Source: Agromyces lapidis
GTDB lineage: Bacteria; Actinomycetota; Actinomycetes; Actinomycetales; Microbacteriaceae
Direction of reading: 5' to 3'
Assembly: GCF_009749405.1 (NCBI RefSeq)
Contig: NZ_WBIQ01000006.1
Coordinates: forward strand, 310,001-374,000
DNA length: 64,000 nt
Shown: positions 30,305-39,733 of the stretch, piece after piece
Layout: every line of letters starts with the position of its first letter
How positions within the stretch are numbered: position 1 is the first letter of the stretch
Notes under the pieces: generated by a model
Seen by the model: the letters and a program-made list of their open reading frames with translations, nothing else
Database searches by the model: none
Told to the model about the DNA's origin: nothing
Position numbers and translations under genes: made by a program

Positions 30305-32398
30305 TCAGGCCGACGCGAGCGATTCCTTCGCGGCGGCGACGACGGCCTCAGCCGTGATGCCGAACTCGCGGAACAGGGTCTTGTAGTCGGCGGAGGCGCC
30401 GAAGTGCTCGATCGAGACCGCACGGCCACGGGTGCCGAGGTAGCGCTGCCACGACAGCGCCAGCCCCGCCTCGACCGAGACGCGCGCGGTGACGGACGCG
30501 GGCAGCACCTGCTCGCGGTACTCGGCCGGCTGCGCCTCGAACCACTCGAGGCTCGGCGCCGACACGACGCGTGCGCCGATGCCCTCGGCGGCGAGGCTCT
30601 CGCGGGCGGCGAGAGCGAGCTGCACCTCGGAGCCGGTCGCGATGAGGATCACCTCGGGCGTGCCCGAGGCCGCCTCGGCGAGCACGTAGGCGCCCTTCGC
30701 GACGTGCGACGCGGCAGCGAGCGTGTCGCCGGATGCCTCGCCGTCGCCCCGCTCGAACACCGGGATGTTCTGACGGGTCAACGCGATGCCCGCGGGGGCA
30801 TCCTGCTGCTTCAGGATCTCGAGCCAGGCGTAGGCGACCTCGTTCGCGTCGGCGGGCCGCACGACCGTGAGGCCCGGGATCGCGCGGAGCGTCGCGAGCT
30901 GCTCGATCGGCTGGTGCGTCGGGCCGTCCTCGCCGAGCGCGACGGAGTCGTGCGTCCAGACGAAGATCGAGGGCACCTTCATGAGCGCCGCGAGGCGCAC
31001 CGCGGGGCGCATGTAGTCGCTGAAGATGAGGAAGGTGCCGCCGAACGCTCGGGTCGGACCGTGCAGCACGATGCCGTTGACGATCGCGCCCATCGCGTGC
31101 TCGCGGATGCCGAAGTGCAGCACCCGTCCGTACGGGTCGCCCGAGAACTCGTGCGTCGACCACTCGGACGGGATGAACGAGGCCGCCCCGTTGATCGTCG
31201 TCAGGTTCGACTCGGCGAGGTCGGCCGAGCCGCCCCAGAGCTCGGGGAGGACGCCGGCGAGGGCGTTGATGACCTTGCCGGACGCCGCACGGGTCGACAG
31301 CTCGGTGCCGCCCTCGAAGACCGGCAGCGCCTGCTCGACGTCGGCCGGCAGTTCGCCGGCCTCGAGGCGGTCGAGGAGCGCCTTGCGCTCGGGGTTCGCC
31401 GCAGCCCAGGCGTCGAACGCGAGCTGCCACTCGGCGTGCGCCGCCGCGCCGCGCTCACCCGCGGCACGGGTGTGGGCGATCACATCGTCGGCGACGACGA
31501 AGTTCTGCTCGGGGTCGAACCCGAGCACCTCCTTCGTCGCGGCGAGCTCGGCCGCGCCGAGCGCGGAGCCGTGGATCTTGCCCGTGTTCTGCTTGCCCGG
31601 GCTCGGCCAGCCGATGATCGTCTTCAGGATGATGATCGAGGGCTTGGACTGCTCGCCCTTCGCCGCTTCGATGGCCCGGTGCAGCTCGGCGACGTCCTCG
31701 ACGTACTCGCCGGTCTTCTTCCAGTCGACGGTCTGCACGTGCCAGCCGTACGACTCGTAGCGCGCCGCCACGTCCTCGGTGAACGCGATGTTCGTGTCGT
31801 CCTCGATGGAGATCTGGTTCGAGTCGTAGATCACGACGAGGTTGCCCAGCTGCTGGTGCCCGGCGAGCGAGGACGCCTCGCTGGTGACACCCTCCTGCAG
31901 GTCGCCGTCGCCTGCGACGACGTACACGAAGTGGTCGAACGGGCTCTCACCGGCCGGAGCCTCGGGGTCGAAGAGCCCACGCTCGAAGCGGGCCGCGTAC
32001 GCGAAGCCGACCGCGGAGGCGAGCCCCTGGCCGAGCGGGCCGGTGGTGATCTCGACGCCGTCGGTGTGGCCGTACTCGGGGTGGCCGGGAGTCTTCGAGC
32101 CCCAGGTGCGCAGCGCTTCGAGGTCGGTCAGCTCGAGGCCGTCGCCGGCGAGGTAGAGCTGGACGTACTGGGTGAGCGACGAATGGCCCGCCGAGAGGAT
32201 GAAGCGGTCGCGCCCGAGCCACGCGTGGTCGGCCGGGTCGCGGCGCATCACCTTCTGGAACAGGAGATAGGCGGCCGGGGCGAGGCTCATCGCCGTTCCG
32301 GGATGGCCGTTGCCGACCTTCTCGACGGCATCAGCCGCGAGCACCCGTGCGGTGTCGACCGCCCGATCGTCGATGGGATCCCAGTGCAGAGTTGCCAC
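30305..32398 (-). CDS. tkt: transketolase
   Basis: The 697-residue thiamine-diphosphate enzyme transfers two-carbon units between sugar phosphates. The N-terminal signature [24 protein letters not shown] is near 24-47. The ThDP/Mg motif [37 protein letters not shown] is near 160-195, and the pyrimidine-domain signature [28 protein letters not shown] is near 480-507. The start is GTG (M-A-T-L-H-W-D) with AAGGAA upstream. It is the first gene of the six-gene operon, with a TATACT -10 about 150 nt upstream. Confidence 0.96.
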   Translation of the reverse strand: MATLHWDPIDDRAVDTARVLAADAVEKVGNGHPGTAMSLAPAAYLLFQKVMRRDPADHAWLGRDRFILSAGHSSLTQYVQLYLAGDGLELTDLEALRTWGSKTPGHPEYGHTDGVEITTGPLGQGLASAVGFAYAARFERGLFDPEAPAGESPFDHFVYVVAGDGDLQEGVTSEASSLAGHQQLGNLVVIYDSNQISIEDDTNIAFTEDVAARYESYGWHVQTVDWKKTGEYVEDVAELHRAIEAAKGEQSKPSIIILKTIIGWPSPGKQNTGKIHGSALGAAELAATKEVLGFDPEQNFVVADDVIAHTRAAGERGAAAHAEWQLAFDAWAAANPERKALLDRLEAGELPADVEQALPVFEGGTELSTRAASGKVINALAGVLPELWGGSADLAESNLTTINGAASFIPSEWSTHEFSGDPYGRVLHFGIREHAMGAIVNGIVLHGPTRAFGGTFLIFSDYMRPAVRLAALMKVPSIFVWTHDSVALGEDGPTHQPIEQLATLRAIPGLTVVRPADANEVAYAWLEILKQQDAPAGIALTRQNIPVFERGDGEASGDTLAAASHVAKGAYVLAEAASGTPEVILIATGSEVQLALAARESLAAEGIGARVVSAPSLEWFEAQPAEYREQVLPASVTARVSVEAGLALSWQRYLGTRGRAVSIEHFGASADYKTLFREFGITAEAVVAAAKESLASA

Positions 32399-32718
32399 GA
32401 GGTGCAGTTCCTTCCGTTCGTGACGGCGACGGGAACCGATCGGCCCCCGACCCGCCGAGGACGTTGCGGCGCGGTACCGCCGGGCGTGCGACCCTGAGGA
32501 TTGCCGTGTGGGGGAATCGTGGATCGCGCAGCCAAGCGCGCTTTCCTCAGTATATGGAGTTCGTGACCCGCGATGACGGGCTATGACTCACACTCGCACA
32601 TGCCCTTTGTGAGGCCTGGTATGCCCACGTCGGCGTACCGCGCCGGATGGCCTAGAATCGGACGGAAGGCGGCGCGGGGCCCGGCGATGGTTCGCGCGCG
32701 CGCTTCGGAAGAGGAACG
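32399..32718. promoter_or_regulatory. divergent promoter region between tkt and ctaB
   Basis: No gene is supported in these 320 bases. On the minus strand TATACT (32549-32554) gives a tkt leader of roughly 145 nt. On the plus strand TAGAAT (32653-32658) gives a ctaB leader of about 55 nt. A CCCG-TCATCG-CGGG hairpin lies just upstream of the tkt -10. -35 elements are unclear. Confidence 0.5.
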
Positions 32719-33639
32719 ATGCAGGCAGCCGTAGACACCCGTGACGCCCGACCGGCGATGACCGTTCGGCGCAAGCTCGCCGCCTACCTCGCGCTCACCA
32801 AGCCGCGGGTGATCGAGCTCCTGCTCGTGGTCACCGCCCCCACGATGATCCTCGCCCAGCAGGGCCTGCCCGACCTGTGGCTGCTCATCGCGACCCTCAT
32901 CGGCGGCGCCATGAGCGCCGGCTCGGCCGGGGCGTTCAACTGCTACATCGACCGCGACATCGACCGGGTGATGAAGCGCACGCAGGGGCGCCCGCTCGTG
33001 ACCGGTGAGCTCAGCGACCGCGAGGCCCTCGTCTTCGCCTACGGGCTCGGCGTGGCATCCATCGTCTGGCTCGGGGTGTTCACCAACTGGCTCGCCGCCG
33101 CCCTCTCGCTCGGCGCGATCCTGCTGTACGTCGTCTTCTACAGCCTGATCCTCAAGCGTCGCACCGCGCAGAACATCGTCTGGGGCGGCGTCGCCGGCTG
33201 CATGCCCGTGCTCATCGGCTGGGCCGCGGTCACCGGCGACCTCAGCTGGCCGCCGTTCATCCTGTTCCTCATCATCTTCCTCTGGACGCCGCCGCACTAC
33301 TGGCCGCTCTCGATGAAGTACAAAGACGACTACGCCGCAGCCGGCGTGCCGATGCTCGCCGTCGTGCGAGGCCGCGCACAGGTCGGGCTGCAGGTCATCC
33401 TCTACGCATGGGCGACCGTCGCGTGCTCGCTGCTGCTCATCCCGATCGCCGACATGGGACTCGTCTACTCGACGGTGGCGGTCGTCACCGGCGTGTGGTT
33501 CATCTACGAGACGCACCGCCTCTACAACCTCGCGATCCGGCACGAGCAGGTCTCGCCGATGCGGGTCTTCCACGGTTCGATCGCGTACCTCTCGCTGCTG
33601 TTCCTCGCGGTCGGCATCGACCCGTTGCTGCCGTTCTAG
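32719..33639 (+). CDS. ctaB: protohaem IX farnesyltransferase (haem O synthase)
   Basis: The 306-residue polytopic membrane protein of the UbiA superfamily converts haem B to haem O for haem-copper oxidases. It has the first prenyl-diphosphate motif [20 protein letters not shown] near 74-93 and [20 protein letters not shown] near 31. The second Asp-rich region [25 protein letters not shown] is near 191-215. About nine hydrophobic helices are visible. GAAGAGG precedes the ATG. ctaA, the next enzyme in the pathway, lies 0.7 kb away on the opposite strand. It diverges from tkt, as in other actinobacteria. Confidence 0.96.
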   Translation: MQAAVDTRDARPAMTVRRKLAAYLALTKPRVIELLLVVTAPTMILAQQGLPDLWLLIATLIGGAMSAGSAGAFNCYIDRDIDRVMKRTQGRPLVTGELSDREALVFAYGLGVASIVWLGVFTNWLAAALSLGAILLYVVFYSLILKRRTAQNIVWGGVAGCMPVLIGWAAVTGDLSWPPFILFLIIFLWTPPHYWPLSMKYKDDYAAAGVPMLAVVRGRAQVGLQVILYAWATVACSLLLIPIADMGLVYSTVAVVTGVWFIYETHRLYNLAIRHEQVSPMRVFHGSIAYLSLLFLAVGIDPLLPF

Positions 33640-33706
33640 CGGCGCGGCGACAGCGCCGGTTCTGCGAAGCGACGCCGGTCGTGGCCGGGACGTGAACTGA
33701 CGCCGG

Positions 33707-34321
33707 TCAGGCGTCGGACGCCTCGGGGGCGTCGATCACCCGGTCGTCGACGTGCTCGGCGAAGAACGCCGACTGCCGAGTCATGATCTCGCGCATGCCG
33801 GCAGCCCTCGGGCTGCCGTAGACGGTGCCCACGAAATCGAGATCGCGCTGGATCGCCCAGATCTCGTCGTGCCGCTCGGGCGGAAGCACCATGGCGGGCG
33901 ACCCGACCGCGACCCACGAGATCGGCACGACCGCTCCCGGGTCGAGGACGGTGTTCACCTGCACCACGGCATTGATGCGCACCTCGGCGCCGCGACCGAT
34001 GCTCGCGCCGGGGAAGACGGACGAGCCGGTGGCGATGAACACCTCGTCGGCGATGGTCGCGCCGTTCACGTGGGAGTGCGGCCCGATCATCACATGATCG
34101 CCGATGACCACCTCGTGAGCTCGTCGTCCGCGAATGAGGGCGTGTTCCATGACGACGCATTCGATGCCGACGCGGATGGCACCGTCTTCGGCGCTGAGCA
34201 CCGCGCCGTGCAGGATGCGACTTCCGGCTCCGACGATGACATCGCCCGAGAGGACGGCGGTGGCGGCGACCGAGGCGTCGGGGTGAACGATGGGCCGGCG
34301 GCCCCGGTGTTCGATCAGCAT
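33707..34321 (-). CDS. hexapeptide-repeat (left-handed beta-helix) protein, gamma-carbonic-anhydrase-like
   Basis: The 204-residue protein is built from hexapeptide repeats (VHPDASVAATAVLSGDVIVGAGSRILHGAVL onwards to VPISWVAVGSPAMV near 160), as in the gamma-carbonic anhydrase/YrdA/PaaY group. Candidate metal-ligand His residues occur in VMEHALIRG, VIGDHVMIG and GPHSHVNG. A C-terminal helical tail (about 165-204) follows. Enzymatic activity is not assured; acyltransferase or carbonic anhydrase are both possible. AGGAGA precedes the ATG. It converges with ctaB and lies 30 nt downstream of ctaA on the same strand, so it may be expressed with ctaA. Confidence 0.82.
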   Translation of the reverse strand: MLIEHRGRRPIVHPDASVAATAVLSGDVIVGAGSRILHGAVLSAEDGAIRVGIECVVMEHALIRGRRAHEVVIGDHVMIGPHSHVNGATIADEVFIATGSSVFPGASIGRGAEVRINAVVQVNTVLDPGAVVPISWVAVGSPAMVLPPERHDEIWAIQRDLDFVGTVYGSPRAAGMREIMTRQSAFFAEHVDDRVIDAPEASDA

Positions 34322-34351
34322 TTCGGTCTCCTGTTCGCCCAGCGCGGGCGT

Positions 34352-35335
34352 TCAACCGGCTGGCGTGGTCCTCACGGCGCGATCGGGCTCGACGCCTGCC
34401 TCGGGCGCGGCATCCGCACTCTCCGGGCGCTTCAGGCGCAGGATGACGAGGGTCATGGCCGCCGCGGTGAGCGCGGCGAGCACCATGTGCATGCCGACCG
34501 CGAGCACGGGCAGGCCGTTGCGCGCCTGATAGAGGCCGACACCGACCTGCACGAGCTCGATCGCGAGCAGCGCCGCCGACCAGCGGAGGGTCGGCAGTCC
34601 GCCGCGCCAGGCGGCGACGACGAGCACGATCGTCAGGACGAGCAGCGCGTAGCCCGGCCAGGCGTGCACGTGCTCGAGGATCTCGGAGTCGAATCCGGTG
34701 CGCCCGGCCTCGACGTCGCCCGAGTGCGGCCCCGAGCCGGTCGTGAGCACGCCGAAGACGATCGAGATCGCGAGCACCGCGCTCGTCGCGTGCGTGAGCC
34801 CGGCGTACCAGGCGGGAACCGCGCGCTCGCGCGCCCCCGCGGGCTCGTCCATGCGGGCGAGGAACGCTGCGGTCACGCAGACGAGCACGAGCGAGGAGAG
34901 GTAGTGGAATCCGACGATGAAGGGGTTGAGCCCCGTCCAGACAGTGATGCCGCCGACGATCGCCTGGGCGACGATGCCGAGGCCGACGATGAACGAGAGC
35001 ACGAACAGGTCGCGGCGCTCGCGCCGGATGCGCCAGACCAGCAGGAGGACGATGAGCGCGATGATGCCCACGACGCCGGTCATGAGCCGATTGCCGAACT
35101 CGATGAGCGAGTGGTAGGTGAGCTCCTCGGTCGGCACGAGCGATTCGGGTGTGCAGGTGGGCCAGGTGGGGCATCCGAGGCCCGAACCGGTGAGGCGCAC
35201 CGCGCCGCCGGTCGCGATGATCGTCACCTGCGCGACGAAGGAGGCCCAGGCGAAGAAGCGGAGAGAGCGGGGCACGCGGGTCGTTCCTGATCCGGGTCGC
35301 TCTGGGACAGGGCTGGGAGTCCGGCCCGGAGTCAC
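34352..35335 (-). CDS. ctaA: haem A synthase (COX15/CtaA family)
   Basis: The 327-residue membrane protein oxidises haem O to haem A. It has about eight hydrophobic helices and the conserved haem-ligand His/Glu blocks: ATGGAVRLTGSGLGCPTWPTC near 41-61, ELTYHSLIEFGNRLMTG near 72-88, FIVGFHYLSSLVLVC near 138, and HVHAWPGYALLVL near 227. The GTG at 35335 is 6 nt after a TATAGG -10 on the minus strand, so the mRNA is probably leaderless. It diverges from sufB, and the following hexapeptide gene is 30 nt downstream. Confidence 0.93.
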   Translation of the reverse strand: MTPGRTPSPVPERPGSGTTRVPRSLRFFAWASFVAQVTIIATGGAVRLTGSGLGCPTWPTCTPESLVPTEELTYHSLIEFGNRLMTGVVGIIALIVLLLVWRIRRERRDLFVLSFIVGLGIVAQAIVGGITVWTGLNPFIVGFHYLSSLVLVCVTAAFLARMDEPAGARERAVPAWYAGLTHATSAVLAISIVFGVLTTGSGPHSGDVEAGRTGFDSEILEHVHAWPGYALLVLTIVLVVAAWRGGLPTLRWSAALLAIELVQVGVGLYQARNGLPVLAVGMHMVLAALTAAAMTLVILRLKRPESADAAPEAGVEPDRAVRTTPAG

Positions 35336-35341
35336 TGCGAC

Positions 35342-35347
35342 CCTATA
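35342..35347 (-). promoter_or_regulatory. -10 element (TATAGG) of ctaA
   Basis: On the minus strand TATAGG ends 6 nt before the ctaA GTG at 35335, predicting a leaderless transcript. Confidence 0.6.
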
Positions 35348-35411
35348 GACTTGAGTGGTTGGCGCACCTGCTGCGACGCGCGTTCGCGCGGCAAGCGGGC
35401 ACCAGCCATCT

Positions 35412-35417
35412 TAGGTT
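35412..35417 (+). promoter_or_regulatory. candidate -10 element (TAGGTT) of the suf operon
   Basis: TAGGTT lies about 105 nt before sufB in the divergent ctaA-sufB gap. A TATAGA/TAGACT match at 35344-35351 is an alternative. The leader ends in a strong GGAGGAGAAGAGG site. Confidence 0.45.
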
Positions 35418-35523
35418 CGCACTGGAGCCACCCGCACATCACACCCCCTCACCGAGATCCTCGACAGGCGCGGGGAATGAGCCGGACTGATAGCCGGTTG
35501 CACGGGAGGAGAAGAGGAAGAGT

Positions 35524-36942
35524 ATGACGGACGTACTGATCGACCGCCCTGAGCTCGAAGGACTCGGCAATTACGAGTTCGGTTGGGCCGATTCCGATGC
35601 CGCGGGGGCCTCGGCCCGACGTGGCCTGTCCGCCGAGGTCGTCGCCGACATCTCGGGGCTGAAGGACGAGCCCGAATGGATGCTCCAGCGCCGCCAGCGC
35701 GGCCTGCAGCTCTTCGAGCGCAAGCCCATGCCGACCTGGGGCGCGGATCTGTCGGAGATCGACTTCGACAACATCAAGTACTTCGTCCGCTCGACCGAGA
35801 AGCAGGCCCAGACCTGGGAGGACCTGCCCGACGACATCAAGAACACCTACGAGCGGCTCGGCATCCCCGAGGCCGAGCGCCAGCGTCTCGTCGCCGGCGT
35901 CGCGGCCCAGTACGAGTCCGAGGTGGTCTACCACCAGATCAACGAAGAGCTCGAGCGCCAGGGTGTCATCTTCATGGACACCGACACCGCGCTGAAGGAG
36001 CACCCCGAGTTCTTCGAGGAGTACTTCGGCACCGTGATCCCCGCCGGCGACAACAAGTTCGCCGCGCTCAACACCGCGGTCTGGTCGGGCGGCTCGTTCG
36101 TCTACGTCCCGAAGGGCGTGCACGTCGAGATCCCGCTGCAGGCGTACTTCCGCATCAACACCGAGAACATGGGCCAGTTCGAGCGCACGCTCATCATCGC
36201 CGACGAGGGCTCGTACGTGCACTACATCGAGGGCTGCACGGCGCCGATCTACAAGAGCGACTCGCTGCACTCGGCCGTCGTCGAGATCATCGTGAAGAAG
36301 AACGCCCGCGTTCGCTACACGACGATCCAGAACTGGTCGAACAACGTGTACAACCTCGTCACGAAGCGCGCCACGGCCGCCGAAGGCGCCACCATGGAGT
36401 GGGTCGACGGCAACATCGGCTCGAAGGTCACGATGAAGTACCCGTCGATCTTCCTCATGGGCGAGCACGCCAAGGGCGAGACCCTCTCGGTCGCGTTCGC
36501 CGGCCCCGGCCAGCACCAGGACGCGGGCGCGAAGATGATCCACATGGCGCCGTACACGCAGTCGTCGATCGTCTCGAAGTCGATCGCCCGCGGCGGCGGC
36601 CGCGCCGGTTACCGCGGTGAAGTCCGCATCGACGCGAACGCCCATCACTCGGCCAACAGCGTCGTCTGCGACGCGCTGCTCGTCGACACGATCTCCCGCT
36701 CCGACACCTACCCCGCGATCGACATCCGGGTCGACGACGTGAAGCTCGGTCACGAGGCGACGGTCTCGAAGGTCAGCGAGGAGCAGCTCTTCTACCTGAT
36801 GAGCCGCGGCATCGACGAGACCGAGGCCATGTCGATGATCGTGCGCGGCTTCATCGAGCCGATCGCGCGCGAACTCCCGATGGAATACGCGATGGAACTC
36901 AACAAGCTCATCGAAATGGGCATGGAAGGATCGGTGGGCTAG
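35524..36942 (+). CDS. sufB: Fe-S cluster assembly scaffold SufB
   Basis: The 472-residue SufB is the scaffold of the SUF machinery and forms SufBC2D. Family blocks include [27 protein letters not shown] near 139-165 and [45 protein letters not shown] near 196-240. [31 protein letters not shown] follows near 358-388, and [21 protein letters not shown] lies near 176. Length is typical. A strong ribosome-binding site precedes the ATG. It is first in sufB-sufD-Rieske-sufC; sufR, sufS and sufU are not adjacent. Confidence 0.97.
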   Translation: MTDVLIDRPELEGLGNYEFGWADSDAAGASARRGLSAEVVADISGLKDEPEWMLQRRQRGLQLFERKPMPTWGADLSEIDFDNIKYFVRSTEKQAQTWEDLPDDIKNTYERLGIPEAERQRLVAGVAAQYESEVVYHQINEELERQGVIFMDTDTALKEHPEFFEEYFGTVIPAGDNKFAALNTAVWSGGSFVYVPKGVHVEIPLQAYFRINTENMGQFERTLIIADEGSYVHYIEGCTAPIYKSDSLHSAVVEIIVKKNARVRYTTIQNWSNNVYNLVTKRATAAEGATMEWVDGNIGSKVTMKYPSIFLMGEHAKGETLSVAFAGPGQHQDAGAKMIHMAPYTQSSIVSKSIARGGGRAGYRGEVRIDANAHHSANSVVCDALLVDTISRSDTYPAIDIRVDDVKLGHEATVSKVSEEQLFYLMSRGIDETEAMSMIVRGFIEPIARELPMEYAMELNKLIEMGMEGSVG

Positions 36943-36944
36943 TA

Positions 36945-38126
36945 GTGACCGCCCAGATGACCAGCACAGCCATGCCCACGGCCGAGCAGCACGGCCTCGT
37001 CGCGCACTCCGACGGCGCCTTCGTGCCCGTGCAGACGCGCTCCGAGCGGTTCCGCTCGACGAACGTCGACGACTTCGAGCCCGTGAACGGCCGCGAGCAC
37101 GAGTGGAAGCTCTCGCCCGTCGCCGCGTTCGCCGACCTCACGAGCGGAGAGCTCGACGGCTCGCGCCTCGCGATCGAGACGACGGATGCCCCGGGCGTCA
37201 CGTACTCGTACCTCGCACGCGACGACGCCCGCATCGGTTCGGCGGGCATTCCCGAGGAGCGCGCGAGCGCCAACGCCTGGTCGAGCTTCGGCGAGGCGCT
37301 CCTCGTCTCCGTCACGGGTGAAGACGAGAAGACCGCCGTGGTGACCCGTTCGGGCCTCGGCGACGCACCGCGCGCCGCGCACACCGTGATCGAAGCGGCG
37401 CCGAACAGCCGCGCGCTCGTCGTGCTCGAGGGTGCGGGTGCCGCTCGCCTCAGCGAGAACGTCGAGATCATCGTCGGCGACGGGGCATCCCTCACCGTCG
37501 TCTCGCTGCAGGAGTGGGACGACGAGGCGGTGCACCTCTCGAGCCAGTTCGCCCGCCTCGGCCGCGACTCGTTCCTGAAGCACATCGTCGTCTCCCTCGG
37601 CGGCAAGGTCGTGCGCGTGAACCCCTCGACGCACCTCGCCGAGCAGGGCGCCGACATCGAGGCCCTCGGCCTCTACTTCGCCGACGCCGGCCAGCACCTC
37701 GAGCAGCAGGTCTACGTGCACCACGATGCACCGCACACCAAGAGCCGCGTGACCTACAAGGGCGCACTGCAGGGCTCGGGTGCGCGCACCGTCTGGGTCG
37801 GCGACGTGCTCATCGGCCAGAAGGCCACGGGCACCGACAGCTACGAGCAGAACCGCAACCTCGTGCTCACCGACGGCACCCGCGCCGACTCGGTGCCGAA
37901 CCTCGAGATCGAGACGGGCGACATCGAGGGCGCCGGGCACGCGAGTGCGACCGGCCGCTTCGACGACGAGCAGCTCTTCTACCTCATGTCCCGCGGCATC
38001 CGCGAAGACGAGGCCCGCCGCCTCGTCGTGCGCGGCTTCCTCACCGAGATCGTGCAGAAGATCGGCTCGCCCGAGCTCGAAGCGCGTCTCACCGCGGCCG
38101 TCGAAGCCGAACTGCAGGGGAGCTGA
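36945..38126 (+). CDS. sufD: Fe-S cluster assembly protein SufD
   Basis: The 393-residue SufD partners SufB. The N-terminal third is variable. The beta-helical core contains NPSTHLAEQGADIEALGLYFADAGQHLEQQVYVHHDAPHTKSRVTYKGAL near 225-275, and the C-terminus [35 protein letters not shown] near 338-372 is shared with SufB. The GTG at 36945 is 2 nt after the sufB stop with GGAAGG about 15 nt upstream; an ATG at 36957 is a possible alternative start. The Rieske gene starts 1 nt after its stop. Confidence 0.95.
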   Translation: MTAQMTSTAMPTAEQHGLVAHSDGAFVPVQTRSERFRSTNVDDFEPVNGREHEWKLSPVAAFADLTSGELDGSRLAIETTDAPGVTYSYLARDDARIGSAGIPEERASANAWSSFGEALLVSVTGEDEKTAVVTRSGLGDAPRAAHTVIEAAPNSRALVVLEGAGAARLSENVEIIVGDGASLTVVSLQEWDDEAVHLSSQFARLGRDSFLKHIVVSLGGKVVRVNPSTHLAEQGADIEALGLYFADAGQHLEQQVYVHHDAPHTKSRVTYKGALQGSGARTVWVGDVLIGQKATGTDSYEQNRNLVLTDGTRADSVPNLEIETGDIEGAGHASATGRFDDEQLFYLMSRGIREDEARRLVVRGFLTEIVQKIGSPELEARLTAAVEAELQGS

Positions 38127-38127
38127 C

Positions 38128-38454
38128 GTGGCATCCGTTCGTGTCTGCGCACTCGACGACCTCGTCGAGAACCAGGCCTCGCGCTTCGTGCTCGAGGGCG
38201 TGCCCATCGCCGTCGTGAAGGACGCGGCCGGCGACGTCTTCGCGATCGGCGACACCTGCACCCACGGCGACATCTCGCTCTCCGAGGGGTTCGTCGAGGA
38301 CGACACGCTCGAGTGCTGGGCGCACGGCTCGCAGTTCTCGCTGAAGACCGGCAAGCCCCTCACCCTCCCGGCCTACGAGCCGGTCCCCGTCTACCAGGTC
38401 GAGATCCAGGGCGGCGACGTCCACATCGACCCCGCGGTCACGCTGACCGTCTGA
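38128..38454 (+). CDS. Rieske [2Fe-2S] ferredoxin-like protein in the suf operon
   Basis: The 108-residue protein has one Rieske cluster motif: C-T-H-G near 46-49 and C-W-A-H near 64-67, matching CxH-x(15-17)-CxxH. This makes it similar to the ferredoxin subunits of non-haem iron oxygenases. No membrane anchor is present, so it is soluble. The GTG at 38128 begins [10 protein letters not shown]. The gene lies between sufD and sufC, which suggests electron transfer during cluster assembly or a client role; this is inference from position. Homologues in this position are common in related actinobacteria. Confidence 0.9.
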   Translation: MASVRVCALDDLVENQASRFVLEGVPIAVVKDAAGDVFAIGDTCTHGDISLSEGFVEDDTLECWAHGSQFSLKTGKPLTLPAYEPVPVYQVEIQGGDVHIDPAVTLTV

Positions 38455-38507
38455 CCCGCACGTCTCCGGCCCTGATCGGCCGGCAACCGAAAGAGATACC
38501 CCAGAAC

Positions 38508-39293
<786 letters not shown>

Positions 39294-39301
39294 GGCGCGG
39301 G

Positions 39302-39307
39302 TAGACT
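39302..39307 (+). promoter_or_regulatory. -10 element (TAGACT) of the sufT-like gene
   Basis: TAGACT ends 6 nt before the ATG at 39314, predicting an internal leaderless promoter at the end of the suf operon. Confidence 0.6.
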
Positions 39308-39313
39308 CCGATC

Positions 39314-39643
39314 ATGGTCTCCTCACTCGCACCCGAGCGCTACGAGCAGGTCGAAGAAGCGCTGAAAGACGTGATGGACCCCGAGCTCGGGGTCAACATC
39401 GTCGACCTCGGCCTCATCTACGACCTCGGCTGGGACGACGAGAACGACGCGCTCGTCATTCACATGACGCTCACGAGCGCCGGCTGCCCGCTGACCGACG
39501 TCATCGAGGAGCAGACCGCCGAGGCGCTCGACGGCACCGTCGAGGCGTTCCGCATCAACTGGGTGTGGATGCCGCCCTGGGGCCCCGAGCGCATCACCGA
39601 CGACGGCCGCGACATGATGCGGGCGCTCGGCTTCGCGATCTGA
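39314..39643 (+). CDS. sufT: SufT-like metal-sulfur cluster assembly factor (DUF59/MIP18 family)
   Basis: The 109-residue protein is a single DUF59 domain: VEEALKDVMDPELGVNIVDLGLIYDL near 12-37, the conserved MTLTSAGCPLTDVIEEQ near 55-71 with the family Cys, and WVWMPPWGPERITDDGRDMMRALGF near 83-107. SufT-type proteins help maturation of Fe-S enzymes. It is placed at the end of the suf cluster as in other actinobacteria but also has its own leaderless promoter. The symbol is by family and position, not by experiment. Confidence 0.88.
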   Translation: MVSSLAPERYEQVEEALKDVMDPELGVNIVDLGLIYDLGWDDENDALVIHMTLTSAGCPLTDVIEEQTAEALDGTVEAFRINWVWMPPWGPERITDDGRDMMRALGFAI

Positions 39644-39665
39644 TCGCGCGTCGAACCACGACGAA

Positions 39666-39702
39666 CGGATGCCCCGTGCAGCAGGTCTGCACGGGGCATC
39701 CG
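39666..39702. terminator. terminator between the sufT-like gene and the M3 peptidase gene
   Basis: A perfect 15-bp stem (CGGATGCCCCGTGCA and its complement), extendable by one pair, closes a 5-nt loop. Each arm carries GGATGCC/GGCATCC. It can stop both convergent genes. Confidence 0.8.
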
Positions 39703-39733
39703 CCGTCTGAGCCGCGGCCGGCGCGGCCTCGTC

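Noticed and set aside
33655-33710. GACGCCGGTC repeats between ctaB and the hexapeptide gene
   Set aside because: The copies are short, GC-rich and imperfectly spaced; they do not make a convincing terminator or operator.
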